The notes below the pieces were generated by a model. It saw only the letters and a list, made by a program, of their open reading frames with translations. It was not told the DNA's origin and searched no databases. Below, one piece after another: positions 26,201 to 35,900 of a DNA stretch of 64,000 bases (the first letter of the stretch is position 1; every line of letters begins with the position of its first letter). Both the position numbers and the translations under genes were made by a program. Origin of the DNA: Atrina japonica (Eukaryota; Mollusca; Bivalvia; Pterioida; Pinnidae); the NCBI GenBank assembly GCA_030159075.1, contig BROG01000133.1, positions 1,128,001 through 1,192,000 on the forward strand. Direction: 5' to 3'.

Positions 26201-27349
26201 ACCCAAATTATTTTTTTAACATTTTTGTATCCAGATTTTTTTTCTGGGTCCAGTTCCATCAACCAATATATATTCACTTGTTTCTTTAAAATGTTGTTTA
26301 CAGGCTTGATTCACAAACTTGAAGCTCCTTCCTAGACCAGGTGAGCTAATGATATATACATGGATACACATATCAATCTTTCTTCATATTAACTGTATAT
26401 GCCAGAATTTAAACTATATTAAAATGTATACATAGAATGAGGCAGTTATTACAACATATCTTTCTTGATTTCCATTTCTTGGAAGAAAAAAATAATTTGC
26501 CTACCTACCTACCTACCCACACCTTGAAGCATGGACAGACAACTACAATTATCTCTGTCTTAGAATACAAATATATAATCCTTGTGTTAAATGATAAATA
26601 TCCCAACATACCTGCCTTGGGCCACAAATATTCTGTCCTAGCTAGGCTACAAATATCTTATATCTTGCCTTTGGCTACAAATATCCCTATCTTATATCTT
26701 GCCTTAGGTTACAAATATCCCTATATGACAAAAGCATATGAGATGAACACCCACAGACAAAATCATATGGCAGATATATATTTAGATGTATGTGATTGCG
26801 TACTTTTTACTGACAAAACATAAATACTTCTGTGTCAAACAATACAATCACTGGGATCCAGCCATAATCACAAAATATCTTATATCTATATTACATAAAC
26901 ATTACTACACTACATACATTTAGCTTTATCTATCTGAGTACACCGTACTACACTACATACATTTAGCTTTATCTATCATTAGTACACTGTACTACACTAT
27001 ATATATTTAGCTTTATCTATCATAAGTACACCGTACTACACTACATACATTTAGCTTTATCTATCATAAGTACACCGTACTACACTACATACATTTAGCT
27101 TTATCTATCATAAGTACACCGTACTGCACTACATACATTTAGCTTTATCTATCATAAGTACACCATACTACACTACATACATTTAGCTTTATCTATCATA
27201 AGTACACCGTACTACACTACATACATTTAGCTTTATCTATCATTAGTACCTTGAAGACTTATTTAGAGCCTTGACTGCAGCATCAGTAGTGGACAAAAGT
27301 TCCAGCATTTCCTCCATGGTGAAAAACTTGAGTTTTGTTTATATCACAT
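16019..27349 (-). CDS. KIAA0586: TALPID3 (KIAA0586) orthologue, N-terminal 738 residues, eight coding exons
   Basis: TALPID3 is a centriole distal-end protein needed for basal-body docking, primary cilium formation and Hedgehog signalling. Eight exons join in frame through GT/AG introns: 27317-27250, 26063-25171, 24184-23913, 23536-23394, 22303-22117, 19521-19318, 18716-18374 and 16124-16019, giving 2216 nt. From memory of the vertebrate protein, three stretches match in the same order: the Ala-rich helix before a coiled coil (AAVAASAAIAATQPFLK), the coiled coil (QRIKHLETLQEHQ), and the motifs QSPLDTPNPRSRAP and GILEEILASD. The first about 450 residues are Ser/Lys-rich and probably disordered. 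The chosen start sits in an ideal context (caccATGG). Introns hold arrays of several kinds. The last exon ends in phase 2 and I found no continuation, so the C-terminal half is probably beyond the left edge. TIMM9 is divergent upstream, as in human. The family call is confident; exact exon ends have not been tested against RNA. Confidence 0.88.
16790..17615. repeat. Dispersed repeat with five internal units of about 150 bp and terminal hairpin
   Basis: The anchor atatgcac recurs near 16883, 17032, 17179, 17335 and 17462. Units contain ccaagatggcc, catgttggattcc and aaccttcatgtcaaattt. The end at 17585-17610 is a hairpin (agcccaccatc tgtt gatggtgggct). The open frames at 16688-17454 come from this repeat. 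Confidence 0.75.
17760..18373. other. TALPID3 intron sequence, nothing recognised
   Basis: AT-rich intron 7 sequence. A plus-strand frame at 18030-18239 has no recognisable domain. Confidence 0.5.
18374..18716 (-). CDS. KIAA0586: TALPID3 coding exon 7, SR/SP-rich
   Basis: This 343-nt exon covers about residues 590-703, from acceptor ctatcattttcag to a strong donor (gtaagt). An SRSRSP-type stretch is followed by the motif SPLDTPNPRSRAPKPVS, which has a clear counterpart after the coiled coil in vertebrate TALPID3. Confidence 0.85.
19318..19521 (-). CDS. KIAA0586: TALPID3 coding exon 6, conserved coiled coil
   Basis: This 204-nt exon (exactly 68 codons, about residues 522-589) starts AQRELESTMANILDKIAVLQ and ends QRIKHLETLQEHQTVLQ. 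Heptad-spaced Leu, Ile and Val predict a coiled coil. This is the best-conserved part in the window. In vertebrates this region is reported as essential for centrosome targeting and Hedgehog signalling (from memory). Confidence 0.88.
19575..19602. repeat. GT and poly-G tract
   Basis: A short (GT)n run followed by ten G in intron 5 of TALPID3. Confidence 0.85.
19820..19990. repeat. Cluster of TAATCCGC motifs, possible transposon end
   Basis: The motif TATAATCCGCA or TATTATCCGCA occurs three times (about 19841, 19857, 19915) in a CpG-containing island inside an AT-rich intron. It may be the end of a mobile element; a matching right end was not found. Confidence 0.4.
20040..20970. other. TALPID3 intron 5, nothing recognised
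   Basis: AT-rich, with scattered CpG; a short plus-strand frame at 20383-20577 shows no domain. Confidence 0.45.
20971..21070. mobile_element. 100-bp fold-back element
   Basis: Left TAGGCTAGCTTTGCACAGGC + ACTTGCGTTATGCAATCC pairs with the right half read in reverse (TAGGCTAGACTACACAGGCA + CTTGTGTAATGCAATCC): about 37 positions with few mismatches around a 24-base loop. It sits in TALPID3 intron 5. Confidence 0.75.
21180..22110. other. TALPID3 intron 5, nothing recognised
   Basis: Starts with a short (ATT)n tract. A G/C-richer block at about 21714-21990 with an open frame could be an old repeat, but no family was recognised. Confidence 0.4.
22117..22303 (-). CDS. KIAA0586: TALPID3 coding exon 5, Ala-rich helix
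   Basis: This 187-nt exon covers about residues 459-521. It encodes a basic segment (GGPKKRVVQPVLTVKRQLQ) and then an alanine-rich helix (AVTAAVAASAAIAATQPFLK). The same order, Ala-rich stretch then coiled coil, is a hallmark of TALPID3 as I remember the vertebrate protein. Donor gtaata, phase 0. Confidence 0.87.
23178..23280. repeat. (TA)n microsatellite next to a short inverted repeat
   Basis: About 100 bases of TA in TALPID3 intron 4. Just before it, acttgaaacatgcctatata / tgatgcatgtttcaagta (23119-23157) form an inverted repeat, and acttgaaacatgcatcatat follows. Confidence 0.95.
23394..23536 (-). CDS. KIAA0586: TALPID3 coding exon 4
   Basis: This 143-nt exon covers about residues 412-459, from an acceptor (tttatttcacag) to a donor (gtaata), phase 0 in and phase 2 out. 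It ends with the basic segment FTLTDKQKLIKESFAR, predicted helical, which leads into exon 5. Confidence 0.82.
23913..24184 (-). CDS. KIAA0586: TALPID3 coding exon 3, with internal peptide duplication
   Basis: This 272-nt exon covers about residues 321-411, with acceptor tttattcag and donor gtaact. It contains two related segments in tandem (QEKIVEISAKNTVSD and PEKIVTISARTSVSD), each followed by an acidic Ser/Asp stretch. This suggests a short coding duplication. Confidence 0.82.
24690..25090. repeat. CA-rich compound microsatellite
   Basis: (CA)n interrupted by caggtca, caggtac and cacaggca blocks that themselves repeat with a period of roughly 190-240 bp. It lies in TALPID3 intron 2. The long His/Thr and Cys/Val frames are artefacts. 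Confidence 0.95.
25171..26063 (-). CDS. KIAA0586: TALPID3 coding exon 2, long Ser/Lys-rich exon
   Basis: This 893-nt exon encodes about residues 23-320. It is open throughout, between an acceptor (ttgcttcacag) and a donor (gtaata), phase 2 in and phase 1 out. The protein is hydrophilic, rich in Ser, Lys, Asp and Pro, with repeated TPP-type motifs (YTPPQKDTD, FTPPSNDSS, RHTPPKHSK) that look like proline-directed phosphorylation sites. No folded domain is visible. The exon ends ...LDWIPSKP. Confidence 0.85.
26500..26725. repeat. Short imperfect repeats
   Basis: (ctac)n at about 26500-26518, then four imperfect copies of ccttgggctacaaatatcc-like text to 26725, in TALPID3 intron 1. Confidence 0.55.
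26890..27249. repeat. 44-bp minisatellite starting at the TALPID3 exon 1 donor, about eight copies
   Basis: Unit on the plus strand: ctacactacatacatttagc, tttatctatcataagtacac, cgta. The last unit ends ctatcattagtac directly against exon 1, so its end is the exon 1 5' splice site (gtactaatgatag on the minus strand). Other units carry gtacttatgatag. Confidence 0.92.
27250..27349 (-). CDS. KIAA0586: TALPID3 coding exon 1 with translation start
   Basis: The exon follows an acceptor (tatcttgttgcag) at 27350, has a 32-base 5' UTR, and starts translation at 27317. It encodes MEEMLELLSTTDAAVKALNK plus two Ser codons and two bases of an Arg codon. The donor is gtacta. The intron side of the donor is the first unit of a 44-bp tandem array. 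Confidence 0.85.
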
Positions 27350-27985
27350 CTGCAACAAGATAAATGTAAAGGAATAATTATATTGCAAAGTATGGTGGTG
27401 ATTTGTCCCCAGTCTTTTTTACAATCATAGAAAGCAAAAATAAACATTTACTGTGCAACAATTATACTACCAAATCTTTGTACAATAATCATAGAAGAAC
27501 CAATTTACATGTACAAATCAAAATAATCTACATGCATTGAGCAGACTAACTAGTATAAAAGGCATGAATTTGAAGTTTTGGGTTTGTTATTAATTTTCAT
27601 TTTACATGACATTTACAAAAAGCAAATTAATTTTTCATATACAGAAGTAATTATCAGTTACAGACCACATCAGTGTAATCAGTGATAATTAAATGATATA
27701 TGCAACAGTTTTATATACATATGTAAATGAACATTGCATACAAAGATGTTGCCATGTCTGTACATGTACATGTAATTAGAGGTTTCTAGACACATACAAT
27801 TGCTTACATATATGGTGTCATGTCTAGATCTGGTAATTAAATGCTTCCAGACACATGCAAAAATCATAAACGAGAGAGCCGCCAGGAGCAGCATATCTCC
27901 CGGGAAAAAGGGAAAGTGGCATTTTTGTTGGATTGTTGCATGCAATACTGTGATCATGCAATAACAAGAAAGCATAAAGAAAATT
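27350..27985. other. No coding sequence; TALPID3 5' UTR intron or intergenic
   Basis: AT-rich, with two related blocks (acatgtacatg; cacatacaattgc / cacatgcaaaaat at 27760-27860). Nothing else recognised. Confidence 0.45.
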
Positions 27986-27989
27986 TATC

Positions 27990-28800
27990 TAATGCAACTA
28001 TGACCTTGACCTTTAATGGACCTGACCCAAAATCAATAGGGTTCTTAGTACCCTGTGATGACCTTGACCTTTGATGGACCTGACCCAAAATCAATAGGGT
28101 TCTTAGTACCCTGTGATGACCTTGACCTTTGATGGACCTGACCCAAAATCAATAGGGTTCTTAGTACCCTGCAGAGGAACTTGTATACCAAAAATCAGTT
28201 CCCTAGCATCATGCAATCTGAACTTACATGTATGGTCCGGAAACTATAAAGCATAAAGAAAATCTATCTAACTCAACTGTGACCTTGACCTTTGATGGAC
28301 CTGACCCAAAATCAATAGGGTTGTTAGTACCCTGCGGTGGAACTTGTATGCCAAAAATCAAGTCCCTAGCATCATGCAATCTGAACTTATAGTCCAGAAA
28401 CCAGAAAGCATAGAGAAAATCTATCTCAACTGTGACCTTGACCTTTAATGGACCTGACCCAAAATCAATAGGGTTGTTAGTACCCTGCGGTGGAACTTGT
28501 ATGTCAAAAATCAAGTCCCTAGCATCATGCAATCTGAACTTATAGTCCAGAAACCAGAAAGCATAGAGAAAATCGATCTAACTCAACTGTGACCTTGACC
28601 TTTGATGGACCTGACCCAAAGTCAATCTGATTCTTACATGTAGTACTCTGCAGAGGAACTTGTATACCAAAAATCAGCTCCCTAGCATCATGCAATCTGA
28701 AGTTATGGTCCGGAAACGAGATGAAGGGATGGACAGACAGACAGACAGACATCCCACATGACAGCTATATCCCCCTCCCCCATTTTTTTTGGAGGAGTGG
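27990..28800. repeat. Dispersed repeat with tandem internal units
   Basis: The block gaccttgacctttgatggac + ctgacccaaaatcaatag recurs at about 28001, 28060, 28119, 28280, 28433 and 28590 (spacing 59, 59, then about 155 bp). It ends with (gaca)n and a C-rich tract. Frames on both strands are shadows of this repeat. Confidence 0.85.
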
Positions 28801-30310
28801 GGAAAGATAACAAAAAAGTATATCATGTCTGTAAAGAAAATGCCAGCCACTTGTAAAACATACATGTACTGCCAGCTAAAATGGTATACATGAAGTAAAC
28901 TAGTATGTAATTGTTAATCTTATTGATCTTTTTTCTTTTCTTTTTGTAATTTTATATCATTTATTTAAATACATTTATAATTTTTTTACAGTTAAGTTGA
29001 TCTTCAGATATCTTCCAGACATTTTAAAGGATGCCATTGTGATAAATATCTAGTAAATCTACTCATACGACTGACATGGTAACAGAACTAAGAGCTAGAG
29101 GAGTGCAATATTATCAGAAATACCGGTAATTGTAATATGTCACAATAATGTATCAATGCTTAACATTAAATGATTGCACCACAGTACATGTATTTTTCTA
29201 TTTTTAGAAACAAAAATACATATACAATAAAATTTTATAAAATAAAACATTGCACATTTTCAGTCTGTTGCTTCCAATCTGTTGAAATCATATGCATGTA
29301 CAGGACACTTAGAAAACATCTGAATGTATTGTATAGTACTGGAAATGGGCTATAACTGGAAATTTAAAGATTTTGTCACACACTTAAAAGAACAATTTAT
29401 ACTGAAACCATTAGTTGAACTGGAGTTTTACAGACAACTTTAATGTAATAGATTTAAAAAGCATAAAAATCTGGAAACATTTTCAGTCACCGATTTTGCA
29501 CTGAATACAAACTTCCTATATGCATGCCCCATCAAAAAAAAATCAAGCAAGTGCCAAATTACATGGTTAAATAAAATATTCGGGAGCACTTCACCCATTC
29601 AACATAAAATAAAATTTGTTCATATTACAAAGTATGATATTCTTCATAATTTGAATTGTGTGTCAATATCATCCAAGTATATGTATTGTAATAATTATTA
29701 CATTTATTTGTAAAATGCCAAACAACTCTGTCTTTGCTGTAAGATTCATCCTCTACCAATCTTGATTTTCCTTTTAAATACATGTTTGAAACACAAACAC
29801 CAGAAAAAATATCCAAAAAGTCCATTACTTTGTTACCAATCAATTTGAAGATTGATTTAAAGAAGAGTAGGTACCCCCATACATGTATGTCTCAAAATAC
29901 TCAAATTCTCAACAAATTTCGTAATTTACAACTGTTTTACAAATATAGGTACGGTGTGCAAAAGCATATCTCTTCAGTCTCCTATATAGAAACATTGCAT
30001 TCTTGTTTCTTGTATTTATTTTGTATCGGTAAAAAGCATCTGACCCCAATATTGATAAAAATATCACAACCTGGCCAAAATAAAATCCACTGTATATGTT
30101 TGTTTATGGTTAAGGAAGCCAAAAAAATATGGTACATTGTAGGTAGGTTGATTTTTCATTTTATTTTTATTTTTTATTTTATTTTTTGTTTTTTCACCTT
30201 GAAAAAAATTTGCCTTGCCTTGCAAGTGGTGTTTCTGCTGCTGTTTTGTTGCTACACATGTATCTGAAACTTCAGACTCATCATGTCCCTTAAATTAAAA
30301 TATAAATGTA
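28801..30310. other. No gene recognised
   Basis: AT-rich sequence upstream of TALPID3. The plus-strand frame at 29782-30267 (161 codons) ends in a Phe-rich low-complexity tail and has no homologue I recognise. Confidence 0.45.
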
Positions 30311-30311
30311 C

Positions 30312-30490
30312 AGTAAAACCTGATATAGCAGCCACCTCTATATAAGGATAACCTGTTTATAAAGGCCAGTTTTTTCAATTCCCTTGACTGCATACTTCAT
30401 TTAAATTGAACCTGTGTATAAGGGTCACCTGCACATAAAGGTCAATATTTTCTGGTCCCTTGGGTGGCCCCTATATACAGGTTTCACTGT
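30312..30490. mobile_element. TA-flanked MITE (CAGTAAAACCTG family), copy 1
   Basis: TA-CAGTAAAACCTG at the left and CAGGTTTCACTG-TA at the right are inverted ends flanked by TA. Length about 180 bp, no coding. TA targets and CAGT ends fit Tc1/mariner/pogo-type elements. Confidence 0.8.
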
Positions 30491-31476
30491 ATAGTACAAT
30501 TGCTTTTAGTAACGAAAATCACATAACCAACACAAAACCCTGTATCAATCTCATATCCATTTAAAAATACAGTAAATTCCAGCCAAGATTCTGCTTCACC
30601 ATGAACGCTGACAAAAAATTAAATAAGGTTTTTTCTTTCGGAAATGCATGTATCAGTTTTTCCCAACTGTTGATAACAATATGCCAGGTCGATGGTCTAC
30701 AAATGCAATGACTTCATCTTGGCGCCATTTGTCATTACCAATGACGCTGTGAATGAAACAATTTGCATAGATTGCTTCTGAATCAAACGTTCTGAACCAC
30801 TACGTCAGACAGATGCTTGACACTATAGTCAAAGAGCAATTACAAATTCTTTGATGAATTTCGAGACTAACTTTCAAAATGGAAATGGAATCGTACAAAA
30901 CCGGATCAAACAAACATATATTTTACTCTGGCCTAATATTAATATGAACTAAGGCACCGCCTTGAAGCTAGCTCAGCTTTGTCATTGTAACATCGTTATG
31001 TAACATCAATTTAAAGGCAGCCAATGTATGTAAAACTCATTTTCTATCCCTTCGCTTCGCTCACTTAAAATCATGCTGAAATTGTTGAAAAACTAAAGAT
31101 ATGGCGTATTTGGCATTGTTTTATTTAATCAAGCTATGACAGGATCGAGCTGGCATATCTAGGCTGTTACTAATCCGACTATTACAGGACAATCCCATTG
31201 TTATGATTGTACTCAACCATGTGTATAATTTAACAAATCAGATTAGACATTTACGACAGCCCTGTTTCTAGGAACCGTATGCGGAGCCTCATTTGTGATG
31301 TACCGGTTGAAACTTTTTGAAGCCCAAAGTACACACCACAAGACTCTGACTGTAAGATGGTGCTGTTATTACTGGACTTGACTCAAGTTGCAACATTTAT
31401 ACAATAAAGAGCTTGCTGCGCTCGCATATAAAATGTGACAATACCCATCCTATTAAAGCACAGTGTCATTGATGTG

Positions 31477-31576
<100 letters not shown>

Positions 31577-31847
31577 GCAAATAACTTTGCACTGTACAGC
31601 TTTACAAGATCGAAGACTTGGTTAATTTAAAGAACACTGAAGGAAAAAGAGAGCAATAAACTTGTAACTCGTAAGGTAAAAGGATTAATGTTTCGAGTTT
31701 GACAGATTTTCACTTTCAGATGGAGGATTTCAAATATCATGGGCCCTATATGCCTTTGGATTGCGCATGCCATACACCAATGAATGCTATCCAAATGGAA
31801 AAAATAGTTACTTGTTGTAAAATAAATAATGTAAATTAGATACTTAC

Positions 31848-31960
31848 TTCTAAATTGAGAATAAAGAAATTTTTACATTCACACTATATAAAAGTTAGGA
31901 ATTCCCGCGGCCATTTTTTACAACAAGTTGTAACCAAGATTGTTAAGGAAGGCGTTTTAT
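31848..31960 (-). promoter_or_regulatory. Probable TALPID3 promoter-proximal 5' UTR exon
   Basis: On the minus strand a strong donor (gtaagtat) sits at 31847-31841 and no coding frame leads into it. About 60 bases upstream is AAAAATGGCCGCGGG (31918-31904), like the YY1-type AANATGGC element found at many animal transcription starts. Coding exon 1 has an acceptor in front of its 5' UTR, so a noncoding first exon must exist. This is the best candidate. The start and exon extent are inferred. Confidence 0.4.
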
Positions 31961-32310
31961 GATTGGATAAATTTTACCGTTTTTGGCAGGTCGCAAAGTA
32001 AAAATCTGAAAAGTCATACATCTAATAGATATATTGTGCAATTAAAAATATTCAATATTATATTTAAAATATACAAAGATATTTTGTTTTTGCTTCTGAG
32101 CATTTTTATATAAAACATATGCTGTAAAATTTACGACTAGAGCATCATCCAATCAAAATTTCCGTTACTTTTACTATCAAAAGTCAGTTCTTGATTGTCG
32201 TGCCAAAACTTGTCTCCTGCACGTGGTTGGTCATATTTGTAAACAATCAAACGCCGGCACAGAGGAATACGACATATATCCAAGGAGTAGTGTACAGTAT
32301 TGAAAGGTAA
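31900..32310. promoter_or_regulatory. Probable shared promoter between TALPID3 and TIMM9
   Basis: The interval lies between the divergent genes and is richer in CpG than its surroundings. It holds a minus-strand CCAAT box (ATTGG at 31962), a plus-strand CCAAT box (32149), an E-box CACGTG (32220) and a YY1-like element (31904-31918). A plus-strand donor-like site (GAAAG|gtaaca) at 32309 could end a noncoding TIMM9 first exon. The organisation mirrors the human head-to-head pair. No transcription start is shown by the sequence itself. Confidence 0.4.
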
Positions 32311-32395
32311 CAAGTACGGCTTACTCAAATACAATTTAACGAAATGTAACCATAAGTGTGATCACCCAACTTTCAAGCACCGCAACATCAGACTT

Positions 32396-32433
32396 AAACG
32401 TTGAGGTCATGTGGAAGCATGACCTCGACGTTT
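32396..32433. other. Hairpin with paired AGGTCA half-sites
   Basis: AAACGTTGAGGTCATG-tggaag-CATGACCTCGACGTTT is a 16-bp stem with one mismatch. It places AGGTCA and TGACCT as an inverted pair with ten bases between them, upstream of TIMM9. Confidence 0.7.
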
Positions 32434-32679
32434 CAATAGAAATTACATCAGACTCAGTTCAAGGTTCCCGACAGTCAATTAGTTATTATCGATGCAGTTC
32501 TTAAGGGCAATAAGGTCAATCCTATTTTATTATAAAAGAAAAAGTTGTCTTTAATTTAAACATATTTAATGAACATATGATACATATTTTGGATTATTTT
32601 TCATTTGCTCATCCATTTGCTAATGCTACTTCATACGGAAGCCTATAAGGGTCACTCTGAAAAGAAAAAAAAATATTTA

Positions 32680-32760
32680 TGTCGTTTTGCTAAAACGCGG
32701 TAGTTTAATGCGTTAAAAACGCGTTATTTATCTCGTTAAAACGCGATAATTACTTCATGC
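32680..32760. repeat. Repeated cgttaaaacgcg motif upstream of TIMM9
   Basis: gctaaaacgcgg, gcgttaaaaacgcgtt and cgttaaaacgcgat occur within 60 bases; CpG is otherwise rare around here. It could be promoter sequence or the core of a small repeat. Confidence 0.5.
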
Positions 32761-32814
32761 ATCTGGTTCTGAAAATGGAAAAAATGCTTGATTCTCTATG
32801 ATTTTCTATTTCAG

Positions 32815-32904
32815 ACCTCGCTGACTTTGGAATAGCCTAGGGATTTACAGATGGCTGCACCAAACTTAACTCCACAAATTGATCCAGATGCTGCTGTTAA
32901 ACAG
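32815..32904 (+). CDS. TIMM9: TIMM9 exon with start codon
   Basis: The acceptor ttctatttcag ends at 32814. The coding part runs 32851-32904 and encodes [18 protein letters not shown], then a donor gtgaag, phase 0. At least one noncoding exon should lie upstream. Confidence 0.92.
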
Positions 32905-35900
32905 GTGAAGGAGAAATGATCAGGGTTTTCAATAATTCTGCAATTAGGAGGCCAATTAGAAATTGAAAGAGGCCTTCAGCTGGCACAGCTTCACACATTT
33001 AATACAATCTCACAGATTTCTAGGCAGCCACAGTTTGTTTATTAGCAGTCACTCTGGCCTGCAGTTGCCTCTTATTGAAAACCTGTAAATTCTCTGATTG
33101 GATGATCATAAATGCATATTCATTGTTTCATTATGATCAACCAATCAGTGAACGTCTTACATTTTCTCATGTTCAAAATGGAGACACACGACATGAATAC
33201 AAAAAATGATGGGTAGCTAGAATAAATGTCTCATACATATAGAATTATGTCATGTCATAACTTTGTGACGATGGATTTATGAATCTAAAAGATCAAGTAA
33301 GCATATCAGACATCAGGGATAAGAAATAGAGGGTTAAAATGTCACAGCATCTTGCTGCGAAGAAAGTATATGGCAGAACTTCTGTCCCAGATTTTACCAC
33401 CAAAAAATCGCTTAAAATTGGTAGAAAATTCAGCCTAACCCCAGAGGTGACATGGCAGCAGGATGTATACATGGGCTCTATTTTGATCTGTTTCACATAG
33501 ATACTTTACAAATTTAATGCAATTTATCAATGTTTTAAAGGCCTATAATAAGAATGTCCTGTGTACCGATATGGACAATTTCATGTATCGATATATTGAA
33601 AGGACTAGTGATACTGATATATTGATTCACCCCTAATGTTGGTGATATTAATCACTGCCTTGTTTTACAAATGTGCATTAAATGATTACAAGTATTGTAG
33701 TCCCTCATAAATGGCCCTCATTTTCAATCAAGAGGATTTTTAAAGGAAAGCCATGGATTTGGTTGAATGTCATTAAATTACCAATATTAAGTTAACATTC
33801 TTAATGTGTTTGTTATAATGGCAACATTGAACTGGTATTGGTTTTATTATGTCAACAGGGTTTTATGATGTCAACAGGTATAGGTTTAATGGTGTCAACA
33901 TTGAGGGGTTTTGTGATGCCACCCCCTCCCAAATGGCCCTCATTTTCAATCAAGAGTGGTTTTAAAGATTTCAAAGGAAAGCCGTGGTTTAGGTACAATG
34001 TCATTAAATTACCAATATGATCAAAGTTAACTATCATACTGTGTTTGTTATAATGGCAACATTGAACAGGTATTGGTTTTATTATGTCAACAGGTAGGGG
34101 TTTTATTATGTTAACAGGTAGGGGTTTTATAACATCAACAGGTAGAATGTTTTTTTATGTCAACAGATAGTTGTGTTATGATGTCAACAGGCAGGAGTTT
34201 TGTGATGTGAACATGTATTGGCTTTATGATGACAAAATACATTGGTTTTATGATGTCAACAAAGAAGGGGGTTCATGATGTCAATAGGTATGGTTTTATG
34301 ATGCCAACATGTATTGGTTTTATGATGTCATCTGGTAAAGATTCTGTTATGTCAATAGGTAGAGATTTAATTATGTCAAAAGGTAAAGGTTTTGTGATGT
34401 CAACAGGTAGGGGTTTTGTGATGTCAACATGTATCGGTCAACAGATACAGGTTTATAATGTCAACAGGTAGAGGGTTTGTGATGTCAGCATGCATATGAT
34501 TTAAGCAGGTATTGGTTTTATTATGTAGTAGTTAGGGGTTTTATGATGTCAATAGGGTATTGGTTTTATGATATCAACAAGTGCAGTTTTGTGGTTTTAA
34601 TATATATTGGTTTAATGATGACAACATGCATTGGATTTATGTTGTCAACAGGTAGGGGTTTATTATGTCTGAGGTAGGGGATTTGTGATGTCAACATGTA
34701 TTGGTTTTATGATATCAACAGGAAGGGATATTGTGATGTCACTAGGTAGGGGTATATGATGTCAGCAGGTAGGGGTTTTGTGATGTCCACATGTATTGGC
34801 TTTATGATGTCAACAGGTATTGGTTTTATTATGTCAATAATCAGGGGTTTTATAATGTCAACATCCAGTTGGTATTATGATATCAACAGGTGGGATTTGT
34901 GATGTCAACATATATTGGTTTTATGATGACAACATGCATTGGTTTATTATGTCAACAGGTAGGGGGTTTGCGATGTCAACATGTATGTGGTTTTATGATG
35001 TCAACATGTATGTGGTTTTATGATGACAACATGTATTAGTTTTGTGATGTCAACATGTATTGGATTTGTGATGTCAACAGGTGGGGGTTTGTGATGTGAA
35101 CATGTATTGGTTTTATGATGTCAACAGGTAGGATTTTTATGATGTCAGCATGTATATGATGTCAACAGGTATTGGTTTTATGATACCAACAGGTGCAGTT
35201 TTGTGGTTTTAACATCATGTCAACATGCAGTGTTCCCACTGCTTTTTCGGAATAGGGTTTTTTGTACCCCATGAGTAGCAAAAATAGGGGTACAAGGATA
35301 CAAATTAGGGGTGCACATGCATTAAAATGAATAAAAAAATATTTTTAAATGTTTCATTTTACTCATATGATCTTGATCCCCCATAAATACATGTAAACAC
35401 AAGTGCCTGTGGATCTGATGTTGATATATAAATTGTAATTTACAACTGTGATAGCATCTATAAATAATACACTATGTTCAACATCTATTGTCAATTAATG
35501 GACTTTCATGTTATGATAGCACTGGAATTCAAGAGTATTTTGATAAAATGTAAAAAGTGCATAATCAAAATCTGTAAAGATTTCAAATCATTCCATTATC
35601 TTGGCACCCTGCTGTGAATTTGAAGTCTTCAGTGGGACACCGCAAGCTGTGTTCATTAAAACTGACCTTCAACTGGTAAGAATCATGCAGTTGGGAAGGT
35701 CTTGAAGAAAGTGTTACATTCACATATACACTAATTTTTTAGGATTAATTGTTTTATAATCACCGACACTGTTTACAAAGTAAGGATATGACACAGGGAA
35801 TTAACATCACTGTAGTGTTACCAGAATAATGACAATATAAATGATAATGTGATGGGCATCCTCTATGCATGAATGCACGTGGGGTGTTTTGTTTATCTGC

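Noticed and set aside
28224..28752. Minus-strand frames with repeated DFGSGP(L/S)KVKVTVE
   Set aside because: The frames fall entirely in a dispersed repeat whose tandem units explain the repeated peptide.
29782..30267. 161-codon plus-strand frame as a gene
   Set aside because: Low-complexity Phe-rich end, AT-rich composition, no recognised domain, and no splice or promoter support; could be chance.
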